Source: Halomicroarcula saliterrae
GTDB lineage: Archaea; Halobacteriota; Halobacteria; Halobacteriales; Haloarculaceae
DNA: 64,000 nucleotides
Assembly (NCBI RefSeq): GCF_031624395.1
Contig: NZ_JAMQON010000004.1
Span: 385,923 to 449,922, forward strand
Direction: 5' to 3'
A program made the position numbers and the translations under genes. Below the pieces are notes generated by a model. That model saw only the letters and a program-made list of their open reading frames with translations. It was not told the DNA's origin and did no database searches. This document shows, piece after piece, positions 59,148 through 64,000 of this stretch (position 1 is the stretch's first letter; each line of letters starts with the position of its first letter).

Positions 59148-60008
59148 TCAGCCGCGGTTCGGCAGGTACGCCATCCCGAGCATCAACACGGCCGCGATGC
59201 CACTGAGAATCGAGATGCCCCAGATGCCGTTCTTGCGCTCGTGGAAGTAGCTCTGTGCGTCGAGGGTCTCCTGATACTGCGGATACTGGTCGACGCTGAC
59301 GACCTGCACATTGCTCTGGTCGGGGAAGTGAGCGAAGTACCGGCCGTCGGCGAGCGTGAGGTTCCCGCCCTCGCTGAGTTCGACCGTCCGCTGTCGCGGT
59401 GCGGTCCACTCGACCGTCGCGCCGCTGTCTGTCACGTTGGTGATAGTCGTGGCCTGTGTCCCGCTCTCGGCCGGGTAGGTGTACTGGTCACCGGTCGTGA
59501 ACGTCCGGGTCTCGGGCTCCGGGAGCCACTCCGAAACCGGGCGGAGCGAGTCGTTCTGGCGGTAGACGACGTACTCCGTACCGTTCTGCGTCGCCAGCGA
59601 GTTCTCGACGGCGCTGTCCGCGCGGAGCAGCTGGGTCACGTTCTGCTGGGCCGTAAGCGTCAGCGTGCCCGTCGAGTTGTCGGTTGAGACGTTGTAGGTC
59701 GTGTTGTCGAGCGTCGTCGTAGACCCTGCCTCTACCGTCGCAGTGTACTGTGAGGAGTTGTTCGTCCACGATAGGTCGGCCGCCATCGACCCACCGCCAC
59801 CGCCGTGACCACCGCCGCCACCGGACATGTGGATGTTCGAGACAGTGTAGGTCTGCCCGTCGATGGTGAACGAGGAATCGTTAGACAGCTCCGCCCCGTC
59901 GAGTTCCACCTCCGGCCGCTGACTCTCCGCGACGCCAATGTACGCATACGCTGCGACACTGACGACGAGGAAGAACACGAAGTATGCCGCCGCGGCTCGT
60001 CGTTGCAT
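59148..60008 (-). CDS. Bitopic membrane-anchored surface protein, 286 aa
   Basis: One TM or signal anchor at residues 8-28 and one near 262-281, with about 230 residues outside. The outside part is beta-rich and has many N-x-S/T sequons (NDSS, NNSS, NTTYN, NSTG, NVT), so it may be N-glycosylated, and a GGGGGHGGGGG loop. It ends in a short inside tail (PNRG). No family recognised. An AT-rich GAGGTTTAATGATTAC (60031-60046) upstream holds the promoter. Confidence 0.7.
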   Translation of the reverse strand: MQRRAAAAYFVFFLVVSVAAYAYIGVAESQRPEVELDGAELSNDSSFTIDGQTYTVSNIHMSGGGGGHGGGGGSMAADLSWTNNSSQYTATVEAGSTTTLDNTTYNVSTDNSTGTLTLTAQQNVTQLLRADSAVENSLATQNGTEYVVYRQNDSLRPVSEWLPEPETRTFTTGDQYTYPAESGTQATTITNVTDSGATVEWTAPRQRTVELSEGGNLTLADGRYFAHFPDQSNVQVVSVDQYPQYQETLDAQSYFHERKNGIWGISILSGIAAVLMLGMAYLPNRG

Positions 60009-60277
60009 GTTCCAACGGTCAGACGCCGCGAGGTTTAATGATTACTTTTCGACCGTACAGCCAGCCATGGCCGTCACGCGCGCAGGGACGGCCCGCCACT
60101 CCGGACGAAATCCGTACGCATCTGTCCGGGTATCGCTGCTTCGACGCGGAGCCGTGGTTCGTTCCCAGGTAGACACGGTGTACAGAGCCCCCGTTAGAAA
60201 GTAACTGACGATATATCGACTCTTAGGCGTGGTTTCTTCGGTAGCGACTACTGAGACCAAGTCGGTGACCTACAGGT
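60009..60277. other. Intergenic region with short open frames
   Basis: A 45-codon plus-strand frame from ATG 60067 has no promoter. Another frame ends TPDEIRTHLSGYRCFDAEPWF, which looks protein-like and may be a remnant of a lost gene, but it has no matching start. ACGATATATCGAC (60208-60220) is a near-palindrome that may belong to the promoter of the restriction gene. Confidence 0.35.
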
Positions 60278-60964
60278 ATGACAGGTAGTTCGGACGCTGA
60301 AAAGGTCGTAGATCTTCGGAACCATCTCGATCTCGTCGCCGACTGGTGTGGGGCGAACGACGGGACGGTTCTCGAATCCACCAAGTCGAAAGACATCGGT
60401 ACCCACTTCGAGGACTCGCTGCGGGCGCACCTGAACGAGGCCCTCGAATTAGAACGGCGCGGTAGCGCAGCGTCCGGTATCGACCTCCCGCACTTCAACG
60501 TCGACGTGAAAACCACGCGCATCACGCGCCCGCAGTCGTCGAGTAAGATTCGAGCGTTCGGGGAACGCCTGGTCGGTGTTCCGTACAACATCCTCCTTAT
60601 CGTCTACAGTCGGGAAGACGTCGAGGGCGGTGAGCGGTACACCTTCGAGAACTGCGTCTATATCCCGAAAGAACGGACGGGTGACCACCGGAAGAGCGTC
60701 GCAGCAGCACAGCGGATTCAGGCGTACAACGACGACGAGATATCGCGACCCGAACTCCGCACAGCGCTCGAAGATCTCGTCTCAGAGAAGTCCGACGACG
60801 TGACAGAGATCAAGGAAACCGAGCTCGAGAGCATGATCGAAAACCCGCCGAAACCCGGTGTTATCACGATTAGTCCCGCTGTCCAGTGGCGCTTCAGTTA
60901 CACGCAGATGAAAGGGGAGGTCCCGGAAGGCGCTGACCGGGTGTACACCTCAGAACGTGGATAG
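60278..60964 (+). CDS. Probable type II restriction endonuclease, 228 aa
   Basis: The core GTHFEDSLRAHLNEALELERRGSAASGIDLPHFNVDVKTTRITRPQSS fits a PD-(D/E)xK fold: an acidic residue in GIDLPHFN followed by DVKTT as the catalytic D-x-K strand, here with the common order ID...(x)n...DVK. The rest (GVPYNILLIVYSREDV) is the next core strand. The convergent partner is an adenine methyltransferase, and both ends overlap by 15 bp, so the two form one restriction-modification unit. Target site unknown. The assignment rests on motif and partner. Confidence 0.78.
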   Translation: MTGSSDAEKVVDLRNHLDLVADWCGANDGTVLESTKSKDIGTHFEDSLRAHLNEALELERRGSAASGIDLPHFNVDVKTTRITRPQSSSKIRAFGERLVGVPYNILLIVYSREDVEGGERYTFENCVYIPKERTGDHRKSVAAAQRIQAYNDDEISRPELRTALEDLVSEKSDDVTEIKETELESMIENPPKPGVITISPAVQWRFSYTQMKGEVPEGADRVYTSERG

Positions 60965-63178
60965 CGTGCGCTGACCCACCTCGGGGAACAGCGTCCCCGC
61001 TGACAGCATCTCTTCGACAGTCCGGTCGATCTCCGCCTGAACCGGTTCCAGCTCTTCGATAGTGGTCTTGTTGTACGAGCGCTTGCTCGTGTCCGTATAC
61101 GCCGGAACGATATCGTGTGCCTCCATCGAGAGTTCCGCCAGACGCAGGCTCTCTTCGGTCTCGTGCCACGCCGGGAGTTCCAGCTGGGAGACCACTGACT
61201 TAGAGAGGCTCGCCTTCCCCTCCGAGGCGATATCCTTCAGCGAGCGCTGGTAGATAGCTGAGTTCAGCAGCGCACAGAGGAAGTGGGCTTCCTCTTCGCA
61301 ATCCGTCCCGATGAACATGTAGTGGTCGCCGGGAACGACCATCTTTTCGCCCAGGTCGTCGTCCTCGACCGTCGAGACGACGGCGAAGTTCGGTTTGAAC
61401 CCGAGTCGACACCAGACCACCTTGTAATCGGCCCACGTGTAGTCGCCGAGACCGAAGACGTTGTAAAACGGACCCTGCTCCAGCCACGACGACGCCCGGT
61501 CTTCGAGCTGTTCCCGACGGTCCGCGAGATACTGATACGTTTTCGGTGAGTTGCTTCGCAGTTCGTCCTCGTTGTCCTCGTTTGCCTTCCGGATCGGGAC
61601 GAGTCTGAGCTCGTGACCGAACAGCCCGTATTTGACGACGTGTTTCGATTTGATGTACGGGTAGACGTGGTCCGGCTCCAGGGTATCGAGTTGCTCCCGG
61701 TCGATCGAGAACACGTCCTGTGCATCGTCCTTTACGCCGTGGCGAATCTCCTGGTCGCAGTCGCCGAGCGCGCCCCGTTCCGCGTCGGCTCGAATCCACG
61801 CCGAAGTGCTATCGTCCTCGTCGAGCGGCACGATGGTGGTTTCCCTCGCCCGCAGCGTCTCTCGAATGGCCCCAGTCGTGGCGAAATCGGTGACAGCGCT
61901 ATCGGCCGTCCACGACGTCGTGTCTATCGGGAACGTCGGCTCCGTGTCCGCCGACAGCGTGTAGACAGCGGCGTTCGCTCCCACCTGGTCGCCGAACGGC
62001 TGGAGTTTGTTGAAATCGTGGATGTGGCTCACATCCAGCGGTCGGTCCGCGACTGTGAGCGTTCGGAGTAACTTCCCGGCCGGCCCCTTCATGATGTCGC
62101 GCTTCAGCACGAAACTGGCCTGGCCGTTCTCCTGCAGGTAGTGGTGGACACAGACCCAGATGTACGGAACGGCGATGTCGTCGTTCCCGTGCCCGAGCCG
62201 TGACACTGCGCCGTCGTGTGGCAGGAGGTCGAGCTGGTCGACGTACGTTTCGCGCCACTGGCTTTTCACGTCCTCGGAGAGCCGCCCCCAGGTAATCCAC
62301 GGCGGATTGCCGACGAGGTGGGTGACCGACGGTTCGAAGGCCGTACCGTCGACCGTCATCGGTTCGTCCCGCGTCAGTTTGAGTGCATCCGTCAAGAAGA
62401 CCGGTATTTCGACCGTTTCAGCGTCCGCCTCCTCGATAACCGGAAGCAGTGTCAACAGATAGTTGAGCTTCGTGCTTTTCACCGCGACGGGGTTGAGGTC
62501 CATACCGAAGACCGAAGCCGTGACGCTGGACAGGATTTCGTCCGGTTCGTGTGTCGCTTCCATCGCAGCTATTTTCCGGTCGATACAGACGGCGGTGAAC
62601 ACGCCGGACCCGCATCCGGGGTCGAGAAACGAGGCGCTCGCCATATCAGCGACCTCCATCGCGTCGACGGCGAGTTCGGCGACGCCCCGCGGTGTGTAGT
62701 ACTCCCCGAGGGCGAGTCGGATTTCGCGCGGGAAGACAGTCTCGTAGAGCGACCGAAGGAACTCGGTGTCAGCGTTGCGGAGGTCGTCTTTCGAGAGCGC
62801 TGTCGCAAACGTATCTGTCAGGGTGTCGGTAGCGAGGACACGTTCGTGCAGGGCCTGAAAGCTGAACGAGAGCGTCTCGGTGTTGACCCGCGGTTCCTGA
62901 TTGACGAGGGTGAACTCGAAGGACTGCTCCGCGAACTCGATGAGCTGGTCGACGACGAAATCGTAGTACAGTGAGTCGATGAACAGGTCATCTACCGGGT
63001 TATCCAGCGGCAGCGAACCGAAGATGTCCCCGTGGCTGGTAGTGAAAAACGCCTGCCACTCGTCTCGTGCCGTCTGGAACTCCCTATCCTCGGCCAGAAG
63101 ACGTTGTGCGTTGTCGACGAAATCCGCGTACAGTTGACTGTCACGACCCCACTGGTCGAATTGTTGCAGTTCGTTCAT
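60950..63178 (-). CDS. Eco57I-type N6-adenine DNA methyltransferase, 742 aa
   Basis: PRGVAELAVDAMEVADMASASFLDPGCGSGVFTAVCIDRK is the SAM-binding motif I; HLVGNPPWITWGRL is the catalytic NPPW of gamma-class adenine methyltransferases. VFGMDLNPVAVKSTKLNYLL lies between them. The C-terminal 350 residues (KSKHVVKYGLFGHELRLVPI...FVCRLGFKPNFAVVSTVED...GDHYMFIGTD) form the target-recognition domain typical of Eco57I-type enzymes. There is no fused nuclease, so cutting is left to the convergent 228-aa protein. ATG 63178 is chosen. It protects host DNA at the same site. Confidence 0.9.
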   Translation of the reverse strand: MNELQQFDQWGRDSQLYADFVDNAQRLLAEDREFQTARDEWQAFFTTSHGDIFGSLPLDNPVDDLFIDSLYYDFVVDQLIEFAEQSFEFTLVNQEPRVNTETLSFSFQALHERVLATDTLTDTFATALSKDDLRNADTEFLRSLYETVFPREIRLALGEYYTPRGVAELAVDAMEVADMASASFLDPGCGSGVFTAVCIDRKIAAMEATHEPDEILSSVTASVFGMDLNPVAVKSTKLNYLLTLLPVIEEADAETVEIPVFLTDALKLTRDEPMTVDGTAFEPSVTHLVGNPPWITWGRLSEDVKSQWRETYVDQLDLLPHDGAVSRLGHGNDDIAVPYIWVCVHHYLQENGQASFVLKRDIMKGPAGKLLRTLTVADRPLDVSHIHDFNKLQPFGDQVGANAAVYTLSADTEPTFPIDTTSWTADSAVTDFATTGAIRETLRARETTIVPLDEDDSTSAWIRADAERGALGDCDQEIRHGVKDDAQDVFSIDREQLDTLEPDHVYPYIKSKHVVKYGLFGHELRLVPIRKANEDNEDELRSNSPKTYQYLADRREQLEDRASSWLEQGPFYNVFGLGDYTWADYKVVWCRLGFKPNFAVVSTVEDDDLGEKMVVPGDHYMFIGTDCEEEAHFLCALLNSAIYQRSLKDIASEGKASLSKSVVSQLELPAWHETEESLRLAELSMEAHDIVPAYTDTSKRSYNKTTIEELEPVQAEIDRTVEEMLSAGTLFPEVGQRTLSTF

Positions 63179-63397
63179 AGTTATAAGATTGGCCGGCAGC
63201 CGGGATCTGCTACGTATTGGCTCTTGTACTCTGCACGGTAAGATAAGTATCGGGTAACGGCCCTGCAAGGTGGACGCGTATCTCCACGGGGAGACTGTTG
63301 CTGTCCGGCTAACAACTCGAAAGCGCAGTCCCGATAGAGGCTTCTCTCAGAGTGACAGATGCGCGTGGCTGCCGCTCACCGACTGTTCGTCACAGAA

Positions 63398-63473
63398 AGC
63401 CAAGGGCCGGATTTGAACCGGCGATGGGCGGCTCTGCAGGCCGCTGCGTTAGGCCGGACTCTGCCACCTTGGC
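63398..63473 (-). tRNA. tRNA-Cys (anticodon GCA)
   Basis: On the reverse strand: acceptor GCCAAGG/CCTTGGC with discriminator U, D-arm GGCAGAGTCCGGCCTAACGC, anticodon loop CTGCAGA giving GCA, T-arm GCCGGTTCAAATCCGGC. 76 nt, no CCA. The plus strand shows it as GCCAAGGGCCGG...CCTTGGC. It follows 5S rRNA on the same strand, the usual order at the end of haloarchaeal rRNA operons. Confidence 0.95.
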
Positions 63474-63519
63474 GCAGTTCACAGTAAAAGAGTGAGTCGC
63501 TTAAGAGTAGCGAATTCCG

Positions 63520-63777
63520 CTAGCCCTCGCCCTCGGACTGCCCGGGTTCGCCGACGCCTTCGACCGGGACGGTGTTGAGAATCGACGACTGGGCCTCGTC
63601 CACCGAGTCAAACCGGTTGTCCTCGACACGGTCGAGCACATCGCGTAGCGACTCGGTGCCGTCGGCATAGACGAGTTCCACGTCCTCGAACTCCTGTCGA
63701 GCGGTATCGACCGACAGTGGATACGACGCGGAATCGAGCAGTTCCGTCAGTTCGTTCAGTTTGACTTCGCGAGCCAT
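63520..63777 (-). CDS. DUF5789-family protein, 85 aa
   Basis: MAREVKLNELTELLDSASYPLSVDTARQEFEDVELVYADGTESLRDVLDRVEDNRFDSVDEAQSSILNTVPVEGVGEPGQSEGEG matches the haloarchaeal DUF5789 family over its full length (helical, YPxxxDxAxxEF, PVEGVGEPxQSEGEG end). It is on the same strand as and lies between 5S rRNA and tRNA-Cys. ATG 63777 is used; the longer frame runs into 5S. Function unknown. Confidence 0.85.
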   Translation of the reverse strand: MAREVKLNELTELLDSASYPLSVDTARQEFEDVELVYADGTESLRDVLDRVEDNRFDSVDEAQSSILNTVPVEGVGEPGQSEGEG

Positions 63778-63880
63778 ACTGATGCTTCTACGCGCGACAC
63801 AGTAGTTACACTCTGCATAAATAGGGAAAGCCCACTGCGGAGAGATGACTCTCCGCAGTAGGCTGAAAAACCGGAATGAA

Positions 63881-64000
63881 TGGTGGCGGCGAACCGGATT
63901 TCCCAGAGGCTCGCGCACTCCAGTACTCGCCGGAACGCTGGTGAGCTTATCTTCCGTGTTCGGGATGGGTACGGGAGGCAACCTCACCGCTATGGCCGCC
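63881..64000 (-). rRNA. rrf: 5S ribosomal RNA (5' end at or beyond the window edge)
   Basis: The reverse strand reads GGCGGCCATAGCGGTGAGG, then CCCGTACCCATCCCGAACAC and, near the 3' end, CTGGGAAATCCGGTTCGCCGCC: the archaeal 5S consensus in full. Terminal GGCGGC pairs with GCCGCC. A few 5' bases may lie outside. It is the end of an rRNA operon whose 23S and 16S genes should be to the right of the window. Confidence 0.95.

Overview
The window is chromosomal DNA of a haloarchaeon (class Halobacteria). The evidence is its high G+C, strongly acidic proteomes, TATA boxes placed for near-leaderless starts, an archaeal RNase P RNA, ribosomal protein L10e, an archaeal 5S rRNA, a fused cytochrome oxidase subunit I/III, and an NAD-dependent archaeal glucose-6-phosphate dehydrogenase (Azf). 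The genus cannot be fixed from the sequence alone; a Haloarcula-like lineage is an inference.

Layout. 0-1.3 kb: the start of an exported protein, tRNA-Val followed by a ladder of copies of its own 3' end, a zinc-finger microprotein and tRNA-Phe. 1.4-12.7 kb: accessory and housekeeping genes (acetyltransferase, small lipoprotein, Spo0M, lamin-tail protein, methyltransferase, GH13 glycosidase, a Gln-rich protein, a DUF4397 exported protein). 13.3-14 kb: three tandem cold-shock genes. 14-20.3 kb: DUF429, a sugar nucleotidyltransferase, glutathionyl-hydroquinone reductase-like protein, L10e, a RimK-like ATP-grasp enzyme and Hsp20. 20.4-22.8 kb: gap-pgk. 23.1-27.9 kb: terminal oxidase genes (coxB, coxAC fusion, subunit IV) between two membrane-protein genes. 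27.9-31.6 kb: creatininase family, MptD and azf.

31.57-39.09 kb is a clearly AT-richer integrated element of about 7.5 kb. It is bounded by a perfect 101-bp direct repeat made of the 3' end of azf. It carries a tyrosine integrase beside the right repeat, several membrane or lipoprotein genes, a two-gene unit with a possible phage tail-hub-like protein, and a gene-poor 1.4-kb AT-rich tract with nested inverted repeats. The element supplies a synonymous new 3' end to azf, so the host gene stays open; the displaced host 3' end remains as a fragment at the right boundary. Immediately outside lies a TumE-like toxin with an HTH antitoxin and an inverted-repeat operator.

39.9-50.3 kb: phosphoesterase, UvrD-type helicase, small zinc proteins, winged-helix regulators, a KhtTU-like K+/H+ antiporter pair, aldehyde dehydrogenase and uvrB. 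50.4-58.6 kb: regulators, the RNase P RNA gene, a ferredoxin-dependent nitrite reductase and small proteins. 58.6-58.85 kb: tRNA-Lys with the same kind of T-arm-copy palindromes seen after tRNA-Val. 60.3-63.2 kb: a convergent restriction enzyme/adenine methyltransferase pair whose ends overlap. 63.4-64 kb: tRNA-Cys, a DUF5789 gene and 5S rRNA, the distal end of an rRNA operon that continues beyond the window.
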